A stretch of DNA of 64,000 nt. Origin: Phymorhynchus buccinoides. Taxonomy: Eukaryota; Mollusca; Gastropoda; Neogastropoda; Raphitomidae. The position numbers and the translations under genes are program-made. Shown in pieces: positions 50,745-63,837 of the stretch. Position 1 is the first letter of the stretch. Each line of letters begins with the position of its first letter. The stretch is from NCBI GenBank assembly GCA_017654935.2, contig CM065693.1, forward strand, positions 21,857,052 to 21,921,051, given 5' to 3'. The notes below the pieces were generated by a model that worked only from the letters and a program-made list of their open reading frames with translations, was not told the origin of the DNA and did no database searches.

Positions 50745-52171
50745 ACTCGTGGAGGGAGCGGGGTCGTCCAGCTCCACAACAAACATCCATGCACCCACTG
50801 CCCCACTGTTCTCTGTCTTATGTGTCTTTTCTTTCTTTTTTAAATCTGTCCTCGGGTTTTGTCCCAGTTCACCATACATTTAAGAAACACAATTTGATCA
50901 GGGATCTCTGCTATAGTTTGGACAGCAAAACCCATACATTTCTACTAACATTAACTTTGTATACCAATGTGTGTTGTTTTCAGGGAGGTGTTTTTGTTGT
51001 TATTGTTGTTTATAATGGCGTCTGTTCATTTTCCCACAGTATTTATTCCATTTAACCCCCTCTATGTGACACTCGCAGTATCCGTTTAGTTCAGTTTAAC
51101 ATTATCAGAATTATTTCTATCCCAATGTTTTTCAAAAACATTACGAGCTATGCATCTTTTCAGAACTCTATGATCATTACATTTTAGGCTACCATTTTGT
51201 TTTTGTATCTTTCGTTGGATCAACTTAATTGCATACATTGTCTTGTTTCCGTTTTTCCGATACTTCACAGTGATGTTAATTCTCCGTTGGGTGTAACATT
51301 CCTGCCTGGTTTATCTCTCATACGTATGAAGAGTCTGTTGCCTTTACCTTGTTGTTTACGTGAAACTTTGGTTAGTTTGGTTCGGTTTTTGTTCGTAGTT
51401 TTCTTTCGTTCACTGCACTAAGATTTGTGTGGGTAACTTCTGTGTTGTTTCGGTCTTGTTTTCGCACCAAGTCTTGTACGATTCGTCGTCACACATTTTA
51501 GTTTCAACCAACAAAATGTTGTGTGACCCGCTACTGTTCTACTGATGCTGTTTTAAGTTTTACCTGCAACGCTTGTCTCTGTTTATGTCTTCTTCTGAGT
51601 TTGGTGTCCCTTGCGCCTGTGTGACTCATTACTCACAGACTTCGGTTCTCCCTCTGTGTGTTGAATTACCCAATCTCTCCTCTCATTGGGTTTTTCACCT
51701 GTTGAGTTTTGACTGGCCTGGTGTTCCTTCCCCCCGTGGAGTAGCGTTGTCGTCTGGTGGTTTGTTCTGTGGTGTAATGCACCCCCTGGGGGATGTTCTA
51801 TGGCTAAAACACCCCCTAGAGGGTATTCAGCGGTGTGCTGCACCCCCCACCCACCCCCCTGGAGGTTCGTCCGTAATGTGATGTACCCCCCATCCTCCCC
51901 TGATTTCGTTCTGCAGCCCCCAGTGATGTCGAACGTAACCCAGGCCCTTGTGTCGTGGCTGAGTGTTGTGGACACTGGTTTTCTCTTCGTGGGTTTGTTT
52001 CCCCCACCCACCACCCACCACCCACCACCCCCCACACACACACGCTCTTTCTGTCTCTATCTCTCTCTCCCTCACACGTGCCACGGGGGACGTACCTGCT
52101 GCGCCCGCTAGTCGGTGGCTGGCTTGCAGTGGGGTCACGGTCTAGGATTGCGGCTGCTTTGTGTGACGCAG

Positions 52172-52315
52172 GCCGCTACCCTGAAGCAGAAGCTCGAGTC
52201 GAGCTCGATCCACCGATTCAGCCACCACAGTCACGGCCACGGGCACATTGACCCCGAGAAGGGGGACTGTCAGGGCCGAACTCTGGAGACCTTCCTTACT
52301 TATCCTATGCACCAG
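52172..52315 (+). CDS. Rasgrf: RasGRF alternative exon 4: histidine-rich version of the exon 3 end (arm C)
   Basis: This 144-bp, 48-codon, phase 0/0 exon lies about 10.4 kb after exon 3 and 9 kb before exon 5, between acceptor gtgtgacgcag and donor caccag/gtgggt. It encodes AATLKQKLESSSIHRF, SHHSHGHGHIDPEKGD and [16 protein letters not shown]. The last 14 residues repeat the end of exon 3 ([14 protein letters not shown]) with one Ser-to-Thr change; the other codon differences are synonymous (CGC/CGA, CTC/CTT, ACC/ACT, TAC/TAT, CAT/CAC). That pattern, the conserved donor and the intact frame in all three arms argue for selection. KQK also aligns with exon 3 EYKQK. It may be used as an alternative exon or as an in-frame cassette; transcripts would tell. 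A decayed duplicate is less likely. Confidence 0.82.
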
Positions 52316-54459
52316 GTGGGTACATCCTCCTCTTCCATTCGCCCTCATCCTTCATCCATCCAACTACCTCTGCTCCCTGTACTAATAATTATCTTTTCCT
52401 TCTCCTTTGTTCCTTCCTTGATTTTGTTTGTTTTCAACTACCCTTGTCCATGGTTATGTTTTTTTCCCCATCTTTGAGAAATGTTTCTCTAGCCATCATT
52501 CTGTTGGTGTTTCTTTTTTCTTAGCAGTATGTCTTCTCATTCTTCTTCTTTTGTTTCCTTTCCCTTTAGTTTTAAATTTTCTCTTCTACATCACACATGG
52601 CCACTTGCACTTCATTCTCTTTAGTAGTTTCGTCACTCATTCCAAAGTTCCCTTAGTTCCTTTAGTCAAACATATTGCCGAATTGTGCTCCACAGAGGTC
52701 AGAGAAGTTGATTTCATTGAATCCATTGTCTTAACCTATGTAGGTGTGGTAGGTGGTAAAGTGAACTATACGATTGCTTCTCTTCACATGTTCTCCCTTA
52801 GATATGCACAGACCCATCATCCGCATAGCCATTAGACATATCATGCACCCACAAAACAGCACACTCTACTGCCCACACGTTTGTAGCTAACATAATAAAT
52901 CTAATGTATGTGTTGCCGTTATTGTACTACCCTCTCCGCAGTTACAAATTATTTCATTTCAAAATAGTATTTTGCTCAACCTATCTTCCTAATCTTGATT
53001 TTTGCAGCCTGTCTAAGAAAGGACTCGAGATGGCTAACATTTTATTTGAGAGACTATTTTCTCTCACAGTTCTTTCCAAAATGTTGAGATTATTTGTCAT
53101 ATATTTATTTATTTATGTGTCTGCTTGTGATTCTAAATAAGAAATTAGCGGGTTTTATTTTGGTGGTTTGATTGATATAGAACACTAAGTTAAAATTGGT
53201 GAATACATACATAAAATACTGGTGAAACTTGCCTATAAAAATGATTTCATCGAGGAAGTCCTGGTTCTGGAGCAAAGTGTCGTAATGTGTACGTTTAGTT
53301 TCTTTGTTTCCATTTTCAGTTTACTTGTATTAACAGGTGCTTTTTAGAAGGCAACAATTGTTTTTTGTTTGTTTTGGGGGGGGGGGGGGGGGGGGGGGTG
53401 TTGACAAAAAGTGCAAATTTCAGATTAAATCGTTGTCTAAAATTGTTGGGGGTTGTTTCACAGGTGTGTAGGCTGCGAAGTAATCACTCTTTGTAGCGTT
53501 TAGGCTTTTTGGTAGCATTCACAGAAACTGAGAGAATTGGGTCGTTTGTCCTTACGGTCAAAGAACTCTCGGGGTGTTTTGACAAAGGCAGATTTTGTAA
53601 TTCGACACATTTACGTTACTATTGTTCGTCTGTTTGTTTGTGCGTGCTAACTTTGTGCTGTTCAATTAACATGAATGGTGCCCGTCCGTGCTTTCTCCGG
53701 TATATCTGTGCATACCTCTCTTGAAGCACCTTTATCTTGATGCATTTTGTTTTCAAATTACCGTAACAAGGAAGGCTGGAAATCTCCCACCACAGTCCTG
53801 GCAAGCAGTTTTAGTTACCTTGGCTATTGATTAGTACAGTGTGGTTGATTTTAGTCGTCTTGACTGAGGGAATGCTGTGCGTGTGTGTAGGGCGTATGTT
53901 ATTCCCGCGTGCTTTTTGCATCAAGTTTACAAGGGACCGGTTACGCTGTTTAAAACATTGTACACTGATTTTGTTTCCCCTTTGCATGAGATCTGCATGC
54001 GCATTGTGCTTTTTGCTTGTAGCTTCTTTTGTTGATGTTGTTGTTATTATTATTATTGCCGTTATCATTAATGATTAACGATACAAATAACGTACCTTCA
54101 TGTTATGTTCTGTGTTTTCAGGTTTTGTGTTCTGAAAGCGGTTATCAGGGCTGTTTGATGATAGTGCCTAATTTTGTAGTTTTAGATTTCTTTTTATTTC
54201 GAGTTTGATCTTGGGTTTTCTTACTTGTTTTTGTCGGTTTGCAACATTCTGTTATACTTAGTGAGTTGGAGCTTTCTGATCTTCGTTCTGGTTGTGCATT
54301 AATATCAGTTATATCAATCAGTTCCAGGCCTTACTCTCTTAGTTTTGTGTGCACGTTTTGTCATTTTCGTTTACAAGTTATGAATTTGTTGCAAAGCATG
54401 TTTTCAAATTGTTTTGCCTCAAACGAAATATATGTAAATGTACAAGTGGCTGCACGTAT

Positions 54460-54585
<126 letters not shown>

Positions 54586-55709
54586 AGCAGGAATCTTTTA
54601 GGAATAGGGGGCGCAAGTCATATTATATATGTTGGTAAGTTTACAATAGTTTCCTCCCTTGAATCAAATCTTTTAAAGCCAGTGCGAGTGCGACTGTATT
54701 ACTGTAGTAGAGGAATCAAACAGATGCTTTTTGTTTGTGTGCGCTTGTGTGTGTTTTATTCTCCAAACTAGGCCTAATTAGCAATGTTCAGTGTAATTTA
54801 TGTGTAAACTAACGAATAAATTAAATAAATAGATAAATAATAAATAAATGATAACAACCACAAAATGGACCTGCCCTTTGATTAGTCAAAAAGACCCCAA
54901 ATCTACAAAACTTAGTTGAGTCAATGTGATTATGCTTTCTAAATAAATGAGCTGCACAATATCATATGAAGATGAGGAGTGATGAAGATGATAGGGCAAG
55001 GCCCTTAACTCCTCTCTTTTTCAACTGTAGGGTCATTTTTTTCATTAACTCGCTGGGCTCTTGGGCCTTTGGGTTTGGTTTTGTTTTTGCATTAAAAAAG
55101 TGATTTAGCCTACATGTTTGGGGTAGACATATGATTCTGTCTTTCTCTTATTCATCCGTTCATGCCCAACCACATTTCCTCACTTTGCACAATCACCATT
55201 CATTCTTTCTGTCCACCTCTTTCCCTTTCACCATTTCTGCCTCCACTCTTTTCCTCCTTATTTTCACCATTTCCCTATTTCATACTTTGTCTATCCTTTA
55301 CCTAGTAGTTAGCATAGGATACTGTGCGGTGGTTGTTGAGTTGTTGTTTTTATATATACAGAGCGGTGCATGGACCTAATTCACAAAACAATAATCAAGA
55401 ATTTAGAGCTAACACTTTGTTGTATTATTATTGTTTACCCACTTAATCACTCCTCGATATCTGCTCGTTCATCGTTTTAATCCCAGATTATTTTTGTTAG
55501 ATTTAGACCCAGAGCATGCATGCATCAAGCCCTATAGCAGCACTTTGTGGCTGTTCTGTTATCACAGCTAGATGTTTTAGCTCACTTAGGAAAACAACAA
55601 CCAGAAACTTAGTTCACTGGAGCACCAGCACAATAAGTTATACCATTTGTCACCCCCGTAGAATTGACGACCAAATGGAGTAAGACTAAATGCTAGTAAG
55701 GAAATAAAA

Positions 55710-56073
55710 TTCTTCTTTTTCTTCTTCTTCTTCTTCTTCTTCTTCTTCTTCTTCTTCTGCGTTCCCAGGCTATATGTCCATACTGGGCAAGGTACGCATG
55801 TGTCCGGTTTTCAGTTTTCACTGGTCTCCCCGCTGCATGCAGCCGACACATTCCGATTTCGGAGGAGTTCAAAGCAGACAATTATTTGGGAGTTATGTTT
55901 TTGAAAGAGAGGTCAGGAGAATGGGTCAGTAAGTCAAAGAAATAGTAGATGATAAGAAGAGGAAAAGGCAGAGTCAAAGAGAGTGATAGATTAGAGGAAG
56001 CTGCTAGCACAGAACTTCCAGAAGGTGGGGAACTACTTGTACTGAAATACCCTCCGGTATCCCCATGGGGAGA
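55710..56073 (-). repeat. Dispersed repeat with (GAA)n end, copy 2 (arm C)
   Basis: Arm C counterpart of 13057-13419. It carries a cluster of private differences (ggctatatgtccatactggg against ggccatatggccataatggg, and gctgctagc against gttacaagc), whereas arm A agrees with copy 1 of the family at these sites. Confidence 0.6.
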
Positions 56074-56142
56074 ACAAGAATAATGTTGAGAGCATGTTCA
56101 CTTGAGCTTGAACAAATTTTAAATGTAAAAGATTACGTTCTA

Positions 56143-56308
<166 letters not shown>

Positions 56309-56800
56309 ATTATGTTATTGAGTGAGAAAATGACTATTATGATGTTCCTCTTAAACGCACATGCGCATGCGCTTAGCATCCACATCCTGTATTCACACAC
56401 AGATCATGCACCTCCACAAATACATGCACGCACACATCACATACCAGGACACGCTCACGCACTTGTACACACGCATATTATACACACTCGTTATACGGTG
56501 GGGAGGCAATTTTGTTTAATAATGATAAAAGCTTTTACCTGATATTTAATTGAACAAACTAAGAGGGCATCACCATGAGAAAAGAATGAGCATATTTATT
56601 ATTATAACAAGATCTGAAATTATATAAAGAAAAAATAAAGAAAAAAAATGTTGTTGTGTGTGATGGGGTCGGTGTGTTTGTTTTCCAAATGTGTAATGTT
56701 TTAGGTCTATATTCGTATAAATAGCTCATAAATTCATATTATTATAATTCATATTATTATTTTCAATATTATTGTTGTAAGTTTGTTTTATTTCTCTCTC

Positions 56801-56965
<165 letters not shown>

Positions 56966-57249
56966 ATGTGTGCACGTGGTTTGTGTGTGTGTGTGTGTGT
57001 GTGTGCGCGTGTGTGTGCACGCGTGCGTGCGTGCGTGCGTGCGACCCTGCGTGCGTGCGAGTCCTTGCGTTTTGAACAGCATGGCTGTATGATTTATTTT
57101 TGTGTGGAGGCCTATGTGTGTGATTTCTTTCCTCACAACATGTCTTGAATTTGAATTCCATTGCTCGTCTGCAGCAAGGAGATTGCAGGTTTGGAGATGT
57201 GTCAATCTTATCGATAATGATAATGGGAAAAGGCAAAATTCAGTAAATA

Positions 57250-57828
57250 CATTTTGATCGTCAAAGAAATGCAAAGTGAATTTATAGGAAAACGTAAGCT
57301 ACTAATCTTCTTTTTTTATTCATCAAAAAAGGCAACGGTCAATTTTTTTAGAAAACCGGCTTTATATCATTTTTGTTCCCATTTTGATCATCCAAAAAGG
57401 CAGTCTATAAGATAACATAGGCTACATATCTTTGTTTTCCATTTTGATCATTAAAAAATAAAGCAAAGTCAATTTATAAGAAAACATAGGCTATATATCA
57501 TTTTTCCATTTTGATCATTAAAAAATAAAAGCAGTCAATTTATAAGGAAACAGGCTACATATTATTTTTCCATTTTGATCATAAAAAAGCAAAGTCAAAT
57601 TATAAGAAAACAGGCGACATATTATTTTTCCATTTTGATCATTGAAAAAGGCAAAGTCAGTTTATAAGAAAACAGGCTAAATATATTTTATTTCCATTTT
57701 GATAATTGAAAAAGGCAGAGTCAGTTTATAAGAAAACAGGCTACATATCATTTTTGTTTCCATGTTGATCATTAAATAAGCATACAGGAGAACTTATAAG
57801 AGAACATAAGCTACATATATTCTTTTCC
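57250..57828 (+). repeat. AT-rich tandem repeat of about 70-80 bp (arm C)
   Basis: Direct copy of the array at 14592-15170 with the same unit variants in the same order; by eye the two arrays are practically identical. Confidence 0.85.
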
Positions 57829-59496
57829 AAAGTACGTGTGAACTTGACTGCAAATAATTTTATTTTTTATTTCAGCTACGAAATACTTAGCTTTGCTAAT
57901 AAGGAGAACGTCTTCACTACAGTGCAAAAGACGTGCATTGTGTTGCGCCCATTGCACACAAAGTATTGAAAATATAATTCAAAACAAAGGAGTGAAAACC
58001 AAAGTTCTTGCAGTTAAATCATCAAATAATTCATTAATTTTTCGCAACTTCTGATATGCAGACAAAGCAATTTGTTTTTAATTCTTCATTTGCTAAGACA
58101 CATGCTCCTGTATAAGCCTGGAATCGGCGATCATTTCTTCCATAATTGAGTAGCTTTAATTAATGTGCTGTATTTTTAGAAAGAATAGATTCTCAACATT
58201 TTTCTTTACCTAAATGATTGTCAGTTGACACTTGGCAGATTGGTATTCTGGTTGGTTAAATTTAATTAAAAGGGTTTTTGTTTGTCTTTACGTTTGTTTG
58301 CTTGGCTTATGTGTTTGTTTGTTTGTTTTGTTTGTTTTCCTGATTCCAAGGGTTGTGTAAGCATTATGCCAGCCGATCTAGAAAATGAATCTGGATGATT
58401 AAATCTGAAGTGTTTGGAAGATCAAATTCCCCGAGTTTACCCACAGCTTCTTCTAGTGTCTTTTATCAAAAGTTTCCTATTTACACAACTTTCATTTTGT
58501 TGTTCTGTTTTACTATAAAATCCTTGTGTTCATGGTGCTTTAGGCTTTGAGATTGATTTTTGATTTTTCTGTGAAATATTGTTTTTAAGAAATAAAAAGG
58601 GGTTGTTATTGTTGTTGCTGTTATTGTTGGTTTAAACCATTTTATTAGGTCCACAGTACATGAACAAACATAGATAGTAAACATATCGGCAGCAACAAGC
58701 TAGAAGCTTATATTGTGCCATCTTTACATAGAAAAATATGGTTCGACGACTGTTGAACACAGATAAATTAGATAGAAACATCAATATTGACTGACATCTG
58801 CCAATTGAATTGAAATAGAAACTATAGCAGAAAAGATCAGAAGAAGAGAAAAAGAACTCATTTCTCAAACAGTGCCATCAGCATTAAGAAATACAGCAAT
58901 ACACAAATTTAAGAACATATTGTAGAAACACAGAATTGCATAAATGATTAGAAAAACAAACAAGCAAACAAACAAATAATATAAAACAACAACAACAAAA
59001 AGAAGAGGAAGACGAAAATGACTTCTGTGAGCATGGGGGGAAATTTACTTGCTAAATAAGGATCCTTGTTATTGTTGTTGTTACATGACTGCGAATTTCT
59101 CCATGATCTTTCCCATGCGCGTAATTCTGTAATGTAACCTAATTTTATACAAGCAGGGTGTCTAACTCCACGGTGTTCGTGTCGTGTGTGGCTCAGCATA
59201 CTGCCTAATGTCATCGTCATTATCTTCATAGTTTTTTTTGTCTCCAGCAGAATGCAGTTTTCCCTTACTCACGTGTACTGACCGGATGTTGGAGCTGCAA
59301 GGTTTCCTGTGGGTCTTAAAATGTGAAGCCAGTTACACACAAACGGCAACAAAACAAAAGCTGTCCGAACCTCAAACGCCGCACGAAAATCCGAGTTTAC
59401 GACAGATTTGTTTTTTTTCTTTACAACCAAAATTTGGAATACATGTTTGTCATTCTTTATTGGTGTAACTGAACCACGTTTTCATGGACTTTTTTG

Positions 59497-60617
59497 TTTG
59501 TGGCACAAGCCACAAACCTATAAATCACTCTGTCGGTCGGTCGGTCGGTCGGTCCAAAATTGTCACACATATTGTAAAAGAGAAAGAAAAGTACAGACAG
59601 AAAAAAATACTTGGGCATAAAGTAACATTTCAGTTGTCATATCTACAGTCCTTAGGTATGGAAAGAATTGTATACTGAACAGAGCACATGAATCTTCATT
59701 TTAAAGCGTACAAAATAATAAACATACGTAATACAGACACTGCAACAGACACGACGAGTATGCGGTGCTTCTTTCGATGAGCATAAGTAGGATAAATAGT
59801 TTTAAATGTTTTCCAAAAGATATAAAAAGTTACGAAATGGTGCAGAGATAACATTCTGGTTTACAGATTAAAATTATTGAAAAGCCAGGGGAGGCGACTC
59901 AGTGTATGTAATGATTGGAGTGGTAAAAATAGACCGCTGGGCTGCAGTCTTGTGGAGTGAAAGTGTTTGATCAAAAATTGTGTGTGTGAAGAGCATAATG
60001 TAAATGCGCAACATTTCTCTTTCAAATTATATTTAAGAATTCTGCCACTCGGCGATGCCCTTGTTTGTAGTTGAAATAGTCGCATGCCACAAACGATTGC
60101 GAATCCGCGCTTGGTTTTGTTTGTGGCACAAGCCACAAACCTATAACTCACTTTGTCGGTCTGTCTGTCGGTCCAAAATTGTCGCACATATTGTAAAAGA
60201 GAAAAAAATACTTGGGCATAAAGTAACATTTCAGTTGTCATATCTACAGTCCTTAGGTATGGAACGAAATTTAAGCTTTACGTCCTCCCGGCCGAAGCCA
60301 TATGGGACATTACTTTTTACTTGTGGATAGGTATGGAAAGAATTGTATACTGAACAGAGCACATGAATCTTCATTTTAAAGCGTACAAAATAATAAACAT
60401 ACGTAATACAGACACTGCAACAGACACGACGAGTATGCGGTGCTTCTTTCGATGAGCATAAGTAGGATAAATAGTTTTAAATGTTTTTCCAAAAGATATA
60501 AAAAAAATTACGAAATGGTGCAGAGATAACATTCTGGTTTACAGATTAAAATTATTGAAAAGCCAGGGGAGGCGACTCAGTGTATGTAATGATTGGAGTG
60601 GTAAAAATAGACCGCTG
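59497..60617 (+). repeat. Direct duplication with GTTTGTGGC/GCCACAAAC ends (arm C)
   Basis: Same arrangement as in arm A: unit 1 59497-59939 and unit 2 60120-60617. The (GGTC)n count after the palindrome differs by one unit from arm A. Arm B does not extend into this region. Confidence 0.75.
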
Positions 60618-60775
60618 CCACAAACGATTGCGAATCCGCGCTTGTTTTACTCCGTCTTGACAAGTTTTGAAGCCATGTCTGAAAAATGAACTTTAATCTT
60701 GAAAGCTTGGTCATGTCTTTTATATTGTAACGCAACAGTCATGAAGAAATAATAAAATAATAATAATAATAATAG

Positions 60776-60813
<38 letters not shown>

Positions 60814-60969
60814 TTAATGCATGCCCAGGTCAATGTAGGCCTAAATGATAGGGACTGGGTGATGAGTAGTAAAGGAAAAAAAAGTAAACAAGACTCCCAA
60901 AACAGTTTCCGACTGGTTTCTGATTCCCTGTAACAAACAAAAATGGAAAAACAACTTTCATGGTAAAGG

Positions 60970-60982
60970 TCACACACACACA

Positions 60983-61058
<76 letters not shown>

Positions 61059-61065
61059 ACACACA

Positions 61066-61105
<40 letters not shown>

Positions 61106-61113
61106 CACACACA
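60970..61113 (+). repeat. (CA)n/(GCAC)n microsatellite upstream of exon 5 (arm C)
   Basis: Counterpart of 18299-18412, about 30 bp longer. Confidence 0.95.
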
Positions 61114-61334
61114 CCGATTCTTGGGAAACCCCTCAGCTCTGACATCGGATTTGTACAAAGCACCACGTCAGGGCCTCCAGCACTCTCTCCGTCTTACTGT
61201 GGTGGTGGTGGTGGTGAACGAACTCACTTCACGGTGCTTGCATCAGACCCTGGCAGGAGAGAAAGAGCGGTACGGGGTGGCCGCTCGTTGCACGTGCGTG
61301 GCGGCGGCTAGCACGTGGCGTGTTGCTGTTGCAG

Positions 61335-61445
61335 ATTCCCCGCTACATCATCACGCTGCATGAGCTGCTGGCCCACACTCCCCACGACCACGTGGAGAGG
61401 CAGAGCCTGGAGTATGCCAAGAGCAAGCTGGAGGAGCTCTCCAGG
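61335..61445 (+). CDS. Rasgrf: RasGRF exon 5: DH domain, [12 protein letters not shown] segment (arm C)
   Basis: This 111-bp, 37-codon exon has phase 0 at both ends, acceptor gttgctgttgcag and donor tccagg/gtcagt. It encodes [20 protein letters not shown] and then [17 protein letters not shown], nearly identical to vertebrate RasGRF DH domains. It includes the conserved DH region that contacts the GTPase. A (CA/GCAC)n tract lies about 220 bp upstream. A 139-nt hairpin begins 30 nt after the donor. There is no frame defect. Confidence 0.97.
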
Positions 61446-61475
61446 GTCAGTATCGTATTGAACGGGTATTATCAG

Positions 61476-61614
61476 TTATTAGGATTTTGGGGTGAGATAT
61501 TGCTTTTATCCTATCTCTCGAGCCTGGTTTATCACACGGGGTACACGGGGTGTGATAAACAGCAAGGCTCGAGAGATAGGATAAAAGCAATATCTCACTC
61601 CAAAATCCTAATAA
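61476..61614. repeat. 139-nt near-perfect hairpin in the exon 5 intron (arm C)
   Basis: Same hairpin as in arm A at the same distance (30 nt) from the exon 5 donor, one base shorter (gagcctgg for gagccttgg). The near-perfect pairing of the arms is kept in both copies. Confidence 0.85.
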
Positions 61615-62974
61615 CGGAACGTCTTTATTGTCCTTTGCCGATCTACGATCGCAATGAATTCGTTCGTGTATGTTTCTTTTGTTTTTTTGTCCTTTGCCGA
61701 TCTACGAGTCCGTTCTTTGTTGTTTCTTTGTTTTTTGTTTGTTTGTTTGTGGGGTTTTTTCTCCTGTCTGTCCCAAGGATAGCTCCCGAACCGCTTGACA
61801 GAATCACTTCACATTTTGTGTGGTGGTGTGTCACCATGAGGGAAAGGCATCCGCGCATCAATTATCGCCGTCCTGACCTTGACCTTGTTACAGTCATGTT
61901 TTGGGACTGATTCTATATAATAATCTCTTTTTTAAAGATTCTAGAATCTACACCTCTCAAATGAAGGTGGTCCGTGACTATTTTGTGCCTGGTACTTTCG
62001 TCTGACGACGAGGCCCATGGTAGAGCAAGAATGAGTGCTGTATGATAAATACTTTCCCCCGGTAATGGTAAACCATATTGTACAGATTTGTGATTTGGGA
62101 GTGAGCGTGACTGTCCAACAGCTTGATCGTTTTGGAATGACTATGAATGTTAAGCTACGAGGTGTGTGCACTGGGTTTTCGTCGTTGCAGCTTGAGGATT
62201 AGTTGGCCATTGGGGGACTTTCCCCGACACCAGTTGGTTTTGAATCGACAAGCGGAGAGAATGGGGATATTTGGATGTCCCTTGGACAAGGAATGTCCAC
62301 TATAAGCAAATTACAGCCCAGCTTTTTTGTGGTTTTTTTTAATAGCAGCTGCTTTCTCTGCAGAATCTGGAGGTCAAAGTCAATGGGACACAATAGATTA
62401 GCACACACGCGCGTGTGCGCACACACACACACATATATATACACACATGCATACGCGCGCACGCACACGCACACACGCGCACGCACACGCACACACACAC
62501 GTGAACGTAACCTTTACACTTTGTATCCTTAGTATAAATATTCTTATCTGTACCCATGCCCATATCACATCTGTATTGCTAAAAAAAATCGGGACTTTAC
62601 TGGTGTTGCACTGCCTCAGGGCATTGCCTCCAGGATCGTTCCCACCATCTTTGTATCTACTAATGCCCCAGATGTGTCTGTTCCAGACCGGAGGACGTTA
62701 AGCAGAATTTCACCATGCCCCTAAAACAGGGGTCAAAGGGTTGCAGTGTTTGATTGATTGATTGATTGATTTGATTGAGTGAGCGAGTGACTGCTTGATT
62801 GACTGGTTAACTCTGACTGGTTAACTCTGGTTGATTACCTGACTGATTTGCTCAAGGATGGGTTGATTGGCTGTATGTACACAACGTGTTGATTACCTGA
62901 CTGATTTGCTCAAGGATGGGTTGATTGGCTGTATGTACACAACGTGTGGTGGTGGTGGTGTTGCCTGGCTGCAG

Positions 62975-63092
62975 GTGATGCACGATGAAGTGAGCGAGAC
63001 GGAGAACATCCGCAAGAACCTGGCCATCGAGCGCATGATCATCGAGGGCTGCGACATCCTGCTGGACGTCAACCAGACCTTCGTCAGACAAG
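62975..63092 (+). CDS. Rasgrf: RasGRF exon 6: end of DH domain (arm C)
   Basis: This 118-bp exon enters in phase 0 and leaves in phase 1, with acceptor ggctgcag and donor gacaag/gtcagg. It encodes [20 protein letters not shown] and then [19 protein letters not shown], the C-terminal DH helix and the start of the linker to the second PH domain. The donor is followed within 6-7 nt by about 95 nt of almost pure G on the coding strand. The frame is intact here, unlike the arm A copy. The next exon (second PH domain) is not in the window. Confidence 0.97.
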
Positions 63093-63098
63093 GTCAGG

Positions 63099-63105
63099 GC
63101 GGGGG

Positions 63106-63194
<89 letters not shown>
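63099..63194 (+). repeat. Poly-G tract just after exon 6 (arm C)
   Basis: About 95 nt of nearly pure G starting 7 nt after the exon 6 donor, followed by GT repeats. Counterpart of 20434-20520; the bases between donor and tract differ (arm A has gcgggtcaggctggggg). Confidence 0.9.
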
Positions 63195-63419
63195 GTGTGT
63201 GTGTTGTTTGTGTATGTGAGTGTTTCTCTGTGTGTCTGTGCGTGTGTGCTTTTGTGAGTATGTATGTGTGGTGTTCTTCAGTGTATAACGTCCTCCCACT
63301 AAACGTGATTCAGACAGATGTGTGTGTGTGTGCGTGTGCGTGTGCGTGCGCATGTGTGTGTGTGTGTGTGCGTGCGTGCGCGCGTGTGTGGTGTGTCTGT
63401 GTTCCTGTCTCTCTGTCTC

Positions 63420-63427
63420 TCTCTGTG

Positions 63428-63497
<70 letters not shown>

Positions 63498-63653
63498 GTA
63501 CCCCTTCTAAATGAATAAAAAATCGTCCACTCGCTCTCTCTCTCTCTCTCTCTCTCTCGATACATTTATTTGTTCATATTATTATAATCAGTTGTATAAT
63601 GATGTTTTGTTTATCCTGTACCCCCTTCAAAGGCCTAAATGAATAAATCATAG

Positions 63654-63739
<86 letters not shown>

Positions 63740-63740
63740 C
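63420..63740 (+). repeat. Three (CT)n tracts after exon 6 (arm C)
   Basis: CT runs at about 63431-63494, 63533-63558 and 63656-63737. The sequence atgaataaa with CT tracts recurs between them, suggesting a local duplication. Confidence 0.9.
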
Positions 63741-63837
63741 CTCCCCGTATGCCATGCATGTAACCTCTGTATATGTCTGTTGTTGTCGTGTCCTGGTGTG
63801 TCCCTGCACTTCTCTTCATGACTTGTCCTGTTCTGTC

